Source of the DNA: Paraspadella gotoi
Taxonomy: Eukaryota > Chaetognatha
Assembly: GCA_051294375.1 (NCBI GenBank)
Contig: CM119264.1
Location: 4,365,392-4,429,391 of the forward strand
DNA: 64,000 nt
Direction of reading: 5' to 3'
Shown here: in pieces, positions 22,120-35,289 of the stretch
How the letters are laid out: each line of letters opens with the position of its first letter
Position numbering within the stretch: position 1 is the first letter of the stretch
Notes under the pieces: generated by a model
The model's database searches: none
What the model was told of the DNA's origin: nothing
What the model saw: only the letters and a program-made list of their open reading frames with translations
Translations under genes and position numbers: made by a program

Positions 22120-22906
22120 GAAACCTTAAATATCCACTTCGCACTGTATTCGTCTCATTGCACCATACTGCACTGTACTCTTTCCCAGCGAGGAGAGACG
22201 ATTCTCTCAATTCTCGTCCGGATATAAATTCCCGTCGACCTTCGAGATATAAAAAAAAATGGGTTTCACTAAAATAGCATCAATGATGATCGATTCCGCT
22301 GCTCATCGATAAATCAATAGACAAAAACTCGGATCTCATGGATCATATTTGCAGATATTCGTTTGGCAGATGCCGTCGTCTTGTGTTATTGTTGTCGTCT
22401 ATGACTCCGAAGACTCCCCCATCATTATCATCGTCGTCGTCGTGGTCATCGTAGTCGTCGTCGTCGTCGTCTTCGGAATATTCCTGTTCGATTATCCATC
22501 GGCGTGGGTTCTGTAATTAATAGACGTTTGTTTGCAACGGACAGTCTTTCGTCGTCGTCTTCGTTCGATCGTCTTCGTCTTCGTCGTCGTCTTCGTCGTC
22601 GTCGTCTTCCTCGTCCGCCCCCGAAGGGAATATATCATTACAGATTCATTCCAGAGGGCGGGGAGGATTCTGGCTTGCTTGCGTATGTCTCGTCCCGTTG
22701 TTGTTCTTGTGTTGTTTAGTCGCGCAGCAGCGGCGGCGTCGGCTGCGGCGGCTGCGGCGGCGCGGGAGTTGAAGAAAAATCCGGCACGCAGGTGGATTTG
22801 GAAGGATGATGATGGATGAATGGGACAGTGAAAAGAGGAGAGGAGAGGGAGAGGAGAGGGAGAGGGAGAGGGAAGAGAGAGAAGAGATAGAGAGAGATAG
22901 AGAGAG

Positions 22907-22938
<32 letters not shown>

Positions 22939-22993
22939 GAAGGGAACGGCTTTAAGACAGAAAGAAAGTACTTCTCTCCTCTCTCTCTCTCTC

Positions 22994-23042
<49 letters not shown>

Positions 23043-23213
23043 CTAGGAGACCCTGCTAAGCCTTGAAATATTCGCGGTCATTGTTCTCAAGGACTTTTTT
23101 CATGAGTCTTTCATTGACTTTCATCCACTTTTCTTCCACGTCGTAAAATTCTTCGGGGGGCTTTGAGAGAGAGAGAGCGGATTGAGAGAAGAGAGGAGAT
23201 GAGAGTGAGAGAG

Positions 23214-23264
<51 letters not shown>

Positions 23265-23776
23265 CATTTTACAGTCGCTCAACAGTTTCTTTTTTTTCCC
23301 TCGAGTTCAAGCCAAAGGTTTTCACGTCTTGTGAATGGATATTTTTTTGGAAATATTTTTTTCCTTTTTTTTTTGTTCAATTGTTCTGAAAAATGTCGTC
23401 ATGACTCTCAGTTTTCTTTGCCTTTTGTTTTGCGGGTGGCGACGGAGAAGGCAAATAGACGTTTTATACGAGTTTGTCTGTCTTTCTATCCGCCAGTTCT
23501 CTTTCTCTCGCTTTCAACCTTTTTGTCTTATTTTTTTGTCCTTATCTCGCGTTGTCTTTCTACCTACCTACAGCTTTGGGCTTATGATAATCTAATAGAT
23601 CTATCTATTCCCATCTAACCGTTTTTTCAACACACTTTCAACCTATACGCCCTCATTTCTGTCTCTCCTTATCTTTTTTCTGTCAGTCTTCTCCCGTTAC
23701 GCTAAAAGATAATAAATGGTTGAATCGATAAATCGGCGGTTTTAGGAATAATATAACCGGAGAAAGAGAAAATAGA

Positions 23777-23819
<43 letters not shown>

Positions 23820-26508
23820 TCTCTCCTCTCTCCTCTTCTCTCTCTCTCTTCTCTCTCTCTTTCTCTCTCTCTTTCTCTCCCAACAAAAAGACGGAACCCC
23901 GAAAGTCTTTCCTCCGCCCAGTTCTTTTCTCCGCTTTGAAGATGATGAGATTCATCAATTTCTGCTTAACCCTAATGAAGCGAGATCGGGGTAAGGGGAA
24001 AAGGGTTGGGGTGAGGAACAAAGTGTTAGGTCGATATGAATAGTCTGTTTCCGGGTTGAGGTGAAGAGGGAAAGGAATGGAGAAATGGTTAGGTTTTCAT
24101 GTTTGAGTAGGAGAAGGTTAGGCTGAGAGAAGGTTAGTGTGAGAGAAGGTTAGTTGAGAGAAGTTAGGTGAGGAGAAGGTTAGGTGGAGAGTGAAGGTTA
24201 GTTGAGAGAAGGTTAGGTGAGAGAAGGTTAGTTGAAGAGAGGTTAGGTGAGAGAAGGTAGTGAGAGAAGGTTAATGAGAGAAGGTTAGGTTGAGAGAGGT
24301 TATGGTGAAGAAGGTTAGGGAGAGAAGGTTAGTGTGATGAGGAAGGTTAGTGAGAAAAGGTTAGGTGACGAGAAGGTTAGGTGAGAGAAGAGTTAGGGTG
24401 AGAGAAGCGTTAGGTAAGATAAGGTTAGGTTGAGAGAAGGTTAGGTTGAAAGAAGGTAGGTTAAGTTGGAGTAGAGGAAGAATTGTAGAGCATTAGATTT
24501 ACCAGTGTATTTGATTTATCTTCTAAAATCATTTAGTTTCTTTTTTTTTTTTCTTAAGAGAAAACAAAGGAAACACAAAATTGCGTAATTGGTTGCGAAA
24601 AATTAAGAAAGAAAAATTGATTTATTGATTGATTGATTTATTTTTATTTATTTTTATTTATTTTAATTATTTTTATTTTATTTTTTTTTTAAAAATTTTT
24701 TTAATTTTTTTAATTTTTTTATTTATCTTTTATTTTCTTATTTATATTATTTATTTATTTATTTATTTATTATTTATTATTTATTATTTATTTAAATTTT
24801 ATTTATTTCATGTCATTATTCATTCATTCATTCATTCATTCATTCATTCAATCATTCATTTATTTATTTATTTTTATTTATTTTTATTTATTTATTATTT
24901 ATTTATTGACTCGTTGTTAAATGATGATTTAATGGATAAATAAGCAATTTTGATTGATTCATTCATCAATTTTCCTTTTTTCTTATTTAATTTATCCTTC
25001 TAGTTTGATCGATTCATTCATCTATAAATGCATTTATTCATAAATTGACGATTGAATGGACTGATTTGATCGAATTAAATTTCTCGACGATTCTATCTTG
25101 GTGATTGCGAAATCCGTATTTTCGCTTTCGCGATGCAAACCAGAAACGCGAAAACGGGAAAAGAGGAAAAGAGGAAACGGGAAAAGAGGAAAGAGAAAGA
25201 GGAAAAAGAGGAAAAGAGGAAACGGAAGGAAACGAGAATAAATCATGCGCGGTTCTGAGTGGATTATATCTTCCGGAAAAACCGGGATTACGGGAGGGAA
25301 ATGGCTGAAGCAGTTTCGAGGCCGCTGCCGCCGCCGCCGCGCCGCCGCCGCCGCGAAAGCTGCCGCTGAACACCGTGGTTTTCTTTGCTTCCTATTTATG
25401 TAAGGAGAGAAGATGTTTTAGTCGTTGAATGGATTTTAGTTGCGCGCGAAGTACTAGCGGAGAACTCTATAAGTCACTTTTCGGTCCTGTCAGGGTGGGT
25501 ATGTCTGTTCCGTCGGGTCTGTCTCACTTGCGTAAAACAATGCTTTATGATTCACCTATAGTGGGTTTTGCCTCATTTGTTAACACAGGAAAAAAAAGAC
25601 CTCAATCTAAGTGACTGCTAGCGCCGCATTCTGGAATTTCTAAAACTATAAGGGAATAAAAGACAGAATTTTCGCATGCAGTCATGTCATAAATACAAGG
25701 CTAAGAGATTTTTTAGTCATGTCATGTTATATCATATTATGTTATATCATATGATCAAAGAGAATACATCGTGAAAATAAAGTCACTGCGGCGCAACACA
25801 TTGGAATCACCGTTCTTGTTTTTCTATTTTCTTGTGAGAAACAACTAGTACTAATTTCAATGCCTTTTTATTACTTTTAATTAATTTATATTGTTTTTTT
25901 TAGCAACCTTAAGTATTGCACTTTTTTAAACAATTTCTAATTCATTTTCGGTCCCCTAATCTGAAAATTTAATTTCCTTTTTTACTTTTTTGTTTTTGGT
26001 TTTTTGTTTTTTTCTCGTGTATTTTTTTCCTATTTTTATTTCGTCTTGTCCTTCTGTACGTTTTCTTGATCCACTGATTTCGTCCTTTCTTTATCGCTCC
26101 TCTTCCTCCTAACTTTTTCCACCTCTTCATTCATCTTTCCTTCTTTTCTTTCTTTCCTTTTCTCCAATTTCTCTCGTTAATTTTTCTTTCTATACCTTGA
26201 AATCTTTTTCTTCTCTTTTTTTCTTTCTTTCCTTTCTTCCAAATTTCTTCTCATTAACTTTCCCTCGACCTTTAAATCTTTCCTTTTCTTTTCTTCTTTC
26301 CTTTTTACTTTCCTTCTTTCTTTTCCTCTATTTTTCAAAAACGTGACCGCATGAGATTTTTTTTTCCCTCTCAATTTCTCGAAAATCTTTCAAAATCCCG
26401 CATATTTTTATTAACTTATACTTTACTGGCCACATATAAAAAATCCACATAAAAATTCTATTACGAAAAAATAAATCTCCTTTCGGATTTTTGGATTCCG
26501 GAGCGGTT

Positions 26509-26592
<84 letters not shown>

Positions 26593-27244
26593 CGCTGTTT
26601 TTTCGTTCTCCCTCTCCCTCTTCTACAACGCGGCCTCTAGTGGCAACGAGAAATTTCCTGTCAACAAAAGGCGCAAAGGATGAATTCGCGGAGATTGTTT
26701 CCCTCCTTTTTCATTTTTTTTGTTGGTTCAAAGATAAAAGATTTTTTCATGGGCCTCTTCAGTCGTTTCTCTTTTTTTTTTTTCGGATGGATGAGGTTGG
26801 TCTTCGGCAGACGATCAAAAAGGCGGCGGCGGCGGCGGGCGGCGGCGGCGGCGGCGGCGGTCGGCGGCGGCGGAGGCAGCGGCAGCGAGAAAAGTTCGAC
26901 GGGAGGACGACCAAAGCTGCTGCGCCACTCATTCCCTAATCCGGACTGACCGAACAAACGGAGGAACGGACCGACGGACGGCGTTGCACGACTGTTTCGG
27001 GAACGTGAGAGACCAATCGGAGGCGTTATTTTTGTGCTCTCTGTCAAGGTTTCACGAGCGGGGAGAGTGGGAGAGAGAGAAGAGAAGAAGAGAGCGACAA
27101 TGATTAATTATGTTAATAGTTTACCACGGACGAATCTCCAAAATTAGTTTAACTCCGCAAATCTTATTGGAGATGCCGAGGTGCTAGCGAGCTCGCCTGC
27201 TAAAAAGAAGGGAAAGGGAGAAAAAGGAGAGAGAGATAAGAGAG

Positions 27245-27290
<46 letters not shown>

Positions 27291-30200
27291 TAGAGAGAGA
27301 GAGAGAGAGTGAAATTACTTATTTCTTAAAAAGTTTTGAGCAAACAATATCGGATCTGCCTACGATATTAAGCGGTAATCAGGTAATCAGATGATAAATC
27401 ACGATAATTTATTTCAATTTTGGATTCCTTACCATTGTCCTATCATACCATACCAAACCAGTTGGCAGCGCGTCAATATATATAAAATCGCTTGCACTGT
27501 TCTTATGGCACAAATAATTTTTTCAACTAGTATTATTTTTTAGACTTGCATAATTTTTCACATTGCATCTTCTTACCCGAATAATTTATTCAACTTGTAT
27601 AATTTTTTTTTTCGAGTATATTAATTTTTTGAAGAGAGCAAGAGAAGAGGAAAGGCAAGAAAAGGAAGCAAGAGAAGAGATATAGAGAAAAAAAAACTTA
27701 AAATACTTCAAGTGCATGAATATCATAACTTTTTTTTTATTTTTCCGCTTGCAAGATTACACCGAAACCTTATATCTAACTAAATCGCTTCACTTTCCTA
27801 CCCACATACAAAATACAAGTTTGAGCAAACCAATGTTGGATCTGCTACGGTTATCAGCTTATCAGATGATAAATGACGACAATTCTTTCAATTTGTGATC
27901 CTAACTGATCATAACGATCGTTACGCATACCAAACCAGTAATAAAAAAAATAATTTTTTAATTATTATTATTTTTTTTAACTTGCATTCTCTTTTTCACT
28001 GATATTAATAATAAATTTTGAGGATGCATAAATAAAAAAAAAATTAAGTTAATTTTGACTTATTTTTTCCTATACACTGTTTCCAAATCGGCACGATACC
28101 ATCTAAACTTTAAAACCTACCAACACAACGAAATTTTTTTCAATCTATACATCCAATTATAATTAATTAGAGTAATTTTGGTGTTCAAATTAGAAAAAAT
28201 ATTTTAAGAAATGTGATTTATTGTTTTTCTATTAAATTCATTTTCCATCGGAAACTTTAGATCCTCTTTATCACACACTTTCCTACCCACACACAAAATT
28301 TCATTTTCAACATTCAATCCAATCACGATATTGGATGTTTTTTGCTTAAGGGGGGGTACGGGATTCAGACTTTGGTTTTGACGGATGGCCGAACATTTTT
28401 TTCCATAATTTATCATTAATTTGATGTTCTACATGTTTTAATGTGAATACTGACCAAGATTGTTGGGTTTGGACAGACGGACCGACAAAGTGGAATTAAA
28501 GAGTTTCGGAATCTTGCTAGAAGCAGATCCAACTAAAAATCTTTTGGATTTTTTCGTCTTAGGTTTTATCTTTAATTCAGTCAGAATATGTGACATAAAT
28601 CTTTTCTTTTTGTTGTTTGGGCGATTAGAGACAGTTGAGTTAGTTTGGACAACGATTTTTATTTTTATTGTAAAACAGAATGTTTCGGCTTTCATTTAAG
28701 CCTTCATCAGCGTTAATGAGCCGAAACATGTCTGTTTACAATAAAAATAAAATTGTTGTTCAAAACTAACTCAAACTGTCTCTAGTAATAATATTAAAAA
28801 AACTGTTTTTTACAGATTATGTGGATAAGGCTCTACGGGGCTGAAAGATGGACTGTCCGTAACTTCCTTAACCCCCTCTCGCAGCTATGGAACGGGTCAA
28901 GGGCTTGGAACCAGCTTGGAGGTTTGCCATGCCCCAAGGCGGCTTTCGGGCCGTAGCTTCGCGCTTCCGAGGGTAAGATACCGGGTTGGAATTTGAACCG
29001 GTACCTAGGGTCATTGAGGCTGATGCTTTTACACCGGGGTCAAACTGAAAGTGTCATGCTTCTGGGCGGGGGCGTGAACTAGGCAATGCCCGACTACAGA
29101 TAGATTGAGGAAAAAAATTGCCTTTTTTTTTTCTTACGAGATATGCAAAAACTAGATAAACCATATTCAGGAACTGAAATTTATCTTGTGAATTAAACTA
29201 TTTATTAAACTCAGTGTGGAGATTGTATTAAAATATTGTTGAGCATTAGCTCTAACCTAATTAATACCAAATGGACGTCATTTTTAATGATAAAATAATC
29301 AGAGCAGAGCAAACTTTTGAGGAATACTACCAATATTTGATTCAGAAAGGCCTCGTACAATCAGATCGAGAATTAGATAATAACCAATGAAGCATAGAAC
29401 AAGGGACAAGGTTTAGAATTTAAGCTATTGACGTTATTGTTATTCTATTATAAATTTTTATAAATGCGAATATCAATTTCGAAAATTAATTAAATATTTA
29501 TATACTATTTAACACTCAGTTCAAATTTAATTAAATTTTTTTAGATATGTTTACATAGTTTTTTCTTAAAAAATTAGCAGCATCCAAGCGGCGAAATATT
29601 ACCAAGAGGAATGCCAGAGTCCGAGTTGCTTGAAATAGAGATTGATTTTCCCAATTCGTCGCATTCTGACTTCTTCAAAGTTATTCCACTATTGCTCCAT
29701 ACGCTCGTTGGTCATATTGTATTTAATTTTAATCATAACAATCCGATAAAATGGCGAAAATTTATAACGACGTGGAAGATGGGGCAAATGTTCAATTCCT
29801 CTGTTATAGCGATAAATACGTAATCCATTCGGTTAAAAAATAACAAAATGCTTTTGCAGATGAACATTTTCTGTAAGAGGCTCAGCGTCAATTGTTTGTT
29901 CGTCTTTTAGGAGTGTAGAAAATAAAGAGGAATTACAATGAAAGCGATCAAGAATCCTGCCATTGAACTTGGCCAACTTTTTATCTTCGTTGCGCGAAGA
30001 CAGAGATGTTTAAAGCAAAACACAAATTTAGCATCGCAGAAATGAAAGCAAAGTGGAAAAAGGTAAAAGTTTTCCTTGAAAAATACATATGTCAATCAAT
30101 TCTGGTAAATAAGGCCATATACTGTAATCAAACTGAAATCTGAACTGAACTGAAATGTTGATTTCGAGCAAATGTCTCAAAGCCATCAAAAGGGGTTTTG

Positions 30201-32807
30201 GTCAACCAATTCCACCAAGAAATTCGTTGCAACCGGAGAGAAATAGATATAGCCCCCATAAAAAACTAAGAATATTCGGTTTTTACTTTTGTGGCTACAG
30301 TCTGCAAAATTTTATAAATGCAGTTGTTGCTGCAGCTAATCCAGTATTTGCTAAAAGGTTTGAAATTTTGTAAGGTCATTAAAGAATGATATTGCTTATA
30401 ACTCATTCAGCAGAGGTTAAAAGTATACGCCTGTCATTTTCATCAGTAAAAACGGGTAGGTATTTATTGGACATGTCAAAATTGTGCTAAAAATTAACAT
30501 TAATGTGAACAACGAAAAAGAAAATATTCAAAAATTAAGCGGGTATTATCATTGGTATCAAGATTTCCATTAAATTTATCAAGCCTTTTTCTAATTTCCA
30601 AATACAAGGATAGTAGCAAAAAAACCAATGAAAAAATATCTAGAAAAAACCAGGAGTAGGCTTTATGTCAAATCAGGATTCAGGATATTTTTGTAGTTTG
30701 CCAGTTTTTATACTTTGATACTGCGCAAGCCAGAACCCTTCACCTAAGGTTTAACAATGTGCTTTTGGTTTTAAATAAGTGAAAGAGACCATTTTGTTTA
30801 CCAAAGACCTTTCCTTCAACAATAAATTTTTATATTTCATGTAGCCATCCTATCTTATTCCAGGTATTTTGTAACTTGCCGGAGTTTGATTAGTATACAG
30901 ATTGGCCAGACCCCAAGGAATGTAATTGTCTTCTATGTAAAAAAAAGGAAAGGGAAACTCAGCACAATAATTTGCTCTGTTGGTCAGTTTTACTACTAAG
31001 GTCTTGTAAACATACTTAAAAATAAATCATTGAGCCATTAATGGAAAGGTGAAATTTCTATAAATATCTCTCTACCCATTGAATTCTTGATTTTATTTTA
31101 TAAAAATAATCTTTACTTTTTATGAATTAACTTTTAATTTTGACCATTATAAAGGAGATATGTCCGATTTATTTCCCTCGTTCATAGATAAACCCTCTAG
31201 ATTGATACGAAAAAAAAACACTGCAATTAAACGATGACTATTAATGATAATATGAGCGAAGTGAAGTTAATGAGGCGCATTGGAAAAGAGACCCGATTTC
31301 TTATTTGAGAATCCCTTTAAATATTCCCACTTATTTCACAGCTTATAAATTTAATCAACTTCAGTATGTGAAAAAAGGAACGCTTATCATTTTTACCTAT
31401 TTTTTATTTAATTCGTTCGAACCGTTTAAGCTTATACTTCGTCTCTCCCTTTCAGAGCAAAGGATATTAAATAAGTTTAATAATTGAATCAAACCTATCT
31501 TCTCTTATTTAAGGATTGTTGAGTCTGTCAGAATAACGTTTTTTGCAAAGGCAAAAAAATGAAAATCCAACATTCAGCACCGTGATGATCAAGGAAAACA
31601 TTTCCTGTTGTCGATCGAAAAATTTAGTTGGAATTTTTTTTTCGTGATTTTTTGAAGAAGTCTCCTTATATCACTAAAGATGAAGATCGTAGCAGTTCTC
31701 GCTTGGGTATGAATACAAGCGAAAAAGCAGTTCAAACAAACTGTAGACATATATAGGTATAAGCAGAAAGTGACATTCCGTAGACCCTTGGCAACGCCCA
31801 GATTAAAAATTATAAGCACAAAGGCCTTTAGAAATGTACTTAATATAATTCCATGTGATCTTCGTTGGAAATGAATTCCGGTTCGTGTTAATGCGGCGAT
31901 TTAGCAAGCTGAGCGTCGAGGCGACGATTGAAACAAATGTTGCCGATCATGGAATTCGATCCGCCAATTGCAAAAGCGTCGCTCGGTTCTGCAAGAGTTG
32001 TTTTCTTTTAGTCATAAATATATAATTGAGAACCGAAACAAAAGTTTACAAGGAAAAATATAAAAAGACATTGTCATCTTTTCCACAATCGAAAACAAAT
32101 TTTTTTCATGGATATCGTTTTATGATTATTTTTGCCGTAACCTCTGAAAAATTTTACCGCCGTTTCTTATCTTATTGATGTGTTTTTGTCAATTTTATAT
32201 GGAGAATAATTTTTAAATGTTTTCTTTGGGTTTCGACCTTCTTCGTTTGCCGTGATAGAATTTATAGAAAAACAAAGTTTTTTGCAATGCCCGTCTTTCA
32301 ATGTTTCGACTTCTTATTTTTAAAAGACTTCTAAATTTTTGACAATATTTTTAACATTGTTTTTCGGTTAAATACCTGCGACTTTCCCAATGATTTCACT
32401 ATTAACAATGAACAGGAAATATTTGTTATTTACGGAAATTTCGATTTATCATTTTTTTGTAACGTAGAATCATGTTCCACATTCTGTTCTGCAATATGCA
32501 ATATAGGTGCATAATACTGGCATATTTAGTATCCTATCAAATATAAACTCCAAGAATCCCATAATATCTCTATCCTATAAAAAATTAAATAAATTTAGTG
32601 CAAATCCAAACAGATTTCATCCGTGCTCACTTGTCCTTGCAAGATGGAGGCTGGCAGTTGTCATTAAAAGTTGAGGAAGCTTCAAAGAAGACTGAAGATA
32701 TTCAGATTCGTGTCCAACGTTGTTTTTCATTTCAAAGGTTCAACTATGATTACAAATTTTGAATTTTAGAAAGTATACTTAAAATATATTAAATATAAGT
32801 TGTTATA
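22120..32807. repeat. Segment D: 10.7-kb inverted copy of positions 14,548 down to about 3,780
   Basis: It reads as the reverse complement, in order, of the microsatellites, minisatellite, AT tracts, GGC and octamer repeats, dispersed elements, foldback, SINE-like block and exons 5, 4 and 3. From 22,120 to about 23,877 it appears exact (paired coordinates sum to 36,668). Further on it drifts through frequent one- and two-base indels, mostly in runs. It holds (CT)n at about 26,511-26,590, a CGG tract at 26,821-26,880, and the foldback with ribozyme-like core at about 28,625-28,785 on the minus strand. Confidence 0.9.
29566..32743 (-). pseudogene. Inverted, frameshifted copy of XKR-like exons 5, 4 and 3
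   Basis: Exon 5 copy is 29,566-30,934, exon 4 copy 31,495-31,988 and exon 3 copy 32,631-32,743. Exons 1 and 2 are missing because the inverted segment stops short of them. All three carry small indels that break the frame, and the exon 5 acceptor is changed (an AT inserted before AG). The indels are scattered and not clustered by codon, so this looks like sequencing noise on the same gene more than a decayed paralogue. It still carries two useful variants: a better donor after exon 3 and a frame-restoring difference in exon 4. Confidence 0.6.
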
Positions 32808-33367
32808 TGTGGCACGGGCGTTACCGGTCACTTAATGAGTAGACGAGCGTGGCAAAGACCGTAGCGAGGAGCATTTAAATGCAGGGAAAGACAGGTCACG
32901 TGACTTTTGAAGTAAAGTTTATTTCGTTTTTGAAATTATTTCACAAAGATAATAAACTTGTTTCACTTTCTATCTCTTCTTAATAAAATGTATTCTTTTA
33001 CATTGTAGAGAATTTGAAGTAAATAGAAGCAAATGTTGATAATGCATAAGTTTTATTGTTGGTTGAAATCACGAGAATAAAAACCAAGGTTGAAATCAAG
33101 AGGTTTCAATCAAGGACTGACTTTTCAGTTTACAATTACTTCAAAGGAAACGGTCCAGAAACAAAAGAAACAGGACTGGTGAGCGTCATCTGGTGCAGGG
33201 ACGCTCTTTTACAAAGGATTTCTTTGTGTCCTTATTCACTACTTCGTGTCTCAACACAGGAATTTAAAGTGGTCATTTGATTGGCCGCATGCCCCCCTGG
33301 TTGATATATGAGATTTTCATATATCAACAATAATAATATCGTTAATAAGTCAATATAATCTCTTCTG
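32808..33367. other. Unique 560-bp insert between segments D and E, possibly LTR-like
   Basis: It matches nothing else in the window. It begins tgtggcacgggcgtta where the inverted copy stops, and contains two AATAAA-like signals (near 32,950 and 32,985) and a perfect 12-bp-stem hairpin (gttgatatatga at 33,301 onward, five-base loop). A TG start with poly(A) signals would suit a retrotransposon LTR, but there is no second copy, primer-binding site or ORF to confirm it. The 74-codon plus-strand ORF (33,056-33,280) is unsupported. Confidence 0.3.
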
Positions 33368-33392
33368 NNNNNNNNNNNNNNNNNNNNNNNNN
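33368..33392. other. Assembly gap, 25 N
   Basis: Exactly 25 N, separating the unique insert from segment E. Confidence 0.99.
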
Positions 33393-34489
33393 TTTTCTCT
33401 CGTCAGCCGATCACCCTGGTACACTATTAAATGAATTTGTCTTTTAGTATTGTTCCAAAATATTTTTTTTGGGATAGTACAGATAAGAAAGTCATTAATG
33501 GCTCTTTAAAATGTGAAAGCAATCAATAGGAAAGCAAGCAATCGGCAAGCAAGCAAGCAAGCCTAACACGATTTGAAATCTAGTTACCGAGAGTACCTAC
33601 GATTCACATTCAAAGTTCAACGCACTACTTAGCTAGAAACCTTACTTTCGCCCTTGCTCTTAATTTGTTCCTCACCTTAACTCTGAGAAGACCCGGCGTC
33701 GTAGACGAACAAAAGGACAACGAAATCGACGAAGAAAAAATACGAATACATGGATGATGAGTTAGACGACCACGACGATGATGAAGAAGACGACGAAGAT
33801 GATGACTATGATGAGTTGACGACGGCGGCAATCATAACGACAACAACGACAAAGAAGACGATGATTACGAAGACGAAGAAGCCTACGACGACATCAATGA
33901 TGATTTAAAGGACGACGACAACGACGACGACGACGACGACCATGGATTCATAATTTATGAGGATCCAAGAGTCGACGGATTTCGTCCGCAACAAAAATCT
34001 CTTCGTCTCAGAAAAAAAAAAGTGGCGTCGGTGATAAATGAAACTTCGTCGAGGAAAAATTTCAGAATAAACAAACGCCTGAGGCCAAACTCCACCTTTT
34101 TTATGTTTTATGTTCTTCTTCTTTTTTCATTTTTTCTCTCTTTCTATTTGATATCCGTTCCTATTCCCTTTTTTTTATTTTTCATTTTTCATTCACCTTA
34201 AATTTATTTTCTACGCAGCGTCTGTTTTCTTGTTTCTTATTTCTCTCCCGGTTATAACTTTGGTGGGGGAAAGTTGAGAAAAGGTTTTAAGTTGAAAATC
34301 TCATCTCATTTAAGGTGAGTTTTTGGTTGGTATAGGTGACGATGGGACGGGTAAACTTCTACCGCCATTTTCCCCACCGGTGCTGGTTTGCCGAGTATTA
34401 CGTCGACCAAAAAGAGGCCTCCCGGTGGAGTCGCAGGAAGTGGCAGACTCAGAAATAGACAACATAGCGGCATCGCGTTCGATGAAATT

Positions 34490-34640
34490 GACTTTTACAG
34501 CATCAAAGCTCGACGGCATCGACTTTTTCAGCATCGTGCTCAACATAATTGACTTTTGCAGCATCAAATCTGGACCGCTTCGACTTTTTCAGCATCGTGC
34601 TCAATAAAGTTGACTTTTGCAACATCAGGTCGTCGGCTTT
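34490..34640. repeat. 30/31-bp minisatellite, cleaner copy
   Basis: Units start at 34,490, 34,521, 34,551, 34,582 and 34,612 with core GACTTTTNCAGCATC. Alternate units resemble each other (CATCAAA type and CATCGTGCTCAA type). Confidence 0.85.
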
Positions 34641-34666
34641 TCATTTCCGCGAATTTTGCCGACGTA

Positions 34667-34720
34667 AATCGTCGATTTTCGTGCGTCGACGATTAAAAAG
34701 GTCGCGGGTTCGAATCCCGC
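34667..34720 (+). ncRNA. Structured tRNA-arm-like element, cleaner copy
   Basis: A nine-pair stem (34,667-34,675 with 34,686-34,694) and a perfect five-pair T-arm with TTCGAAT loop (34,704-34,720), joined by ATTAAAAAGGTC-like linker sequence. The AGGTC before the T-stem looks like a normal tRNA variable loop, but no anticodon stem can be drawn. Confidence 0.4.
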
Positions 34721-35289
34721 AAATGTCAGCGGTTCCGGCAGAAAATAGAAAAACCGAAATAAAAAAAAATAACAAAAAAACCGAATATTCTGTTTCTCGT
34801 TTTCATCGAGTTTCGTGTCGCGTGTTTTATCTTCTGTTTATATTTGTTTTAAAATACATTTTATTAAGAAAAGTAAAATCGTAAAAAAGGAATTGTGAGG
34901 AATAGAAACTAATGTTCATTACATTCTTACCATTATCCTGATTAGATGAATTCGCTTCGATTCTCTTTCGCTTCTCACGTTCTCACTCCCTTCCACATTT
35001 CCTCAGGGGAGCAGAACAACAACAACAACAAACAAAAGAAGTTCTGTTTCTCTCTGTTTTCGTCTACAGAGTCGTAGATACATACATATTAGTTTTTTAT
35101 GGGTTGAAAATAGAAACCTTAAATAAAAATAATTACAAAAATCGTTACAAAATATACATAGTTACTCGGGTGTTTCTATTCTTTGTACACCAAAGTTTTC
35201 GTTGAATAATATAAAAGGCGTCATACGTTTTCTTTTCGCGAAAAAAAATTATCAATTAACACTTAATCAAAAAAAAATTTGATATAATA

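Larger units (their letters stand above)
33393..35289. repeat. Segment E: forward copy of 14,546-16,417
   Basis: Begins ttttctctcgtcagccg exactly where segment D starts on the opposite strand, and ends at gatataata like A and B. It has about 25 more bases than A from scattered indels, and its internal repeats are more regular, so it may be the better version of this locus. Beyond 35,289 the sequence is new. Confidence 0.9.

Noticed and set aside
22120-32807. Biological giant palindrome, as in sex chromosomes or gene amplification
   Set aside because: Indel-type differences, a copied exact block, shared breakpoints and adjacent placeholder gaps favour an artefact. Not excluded without reads.
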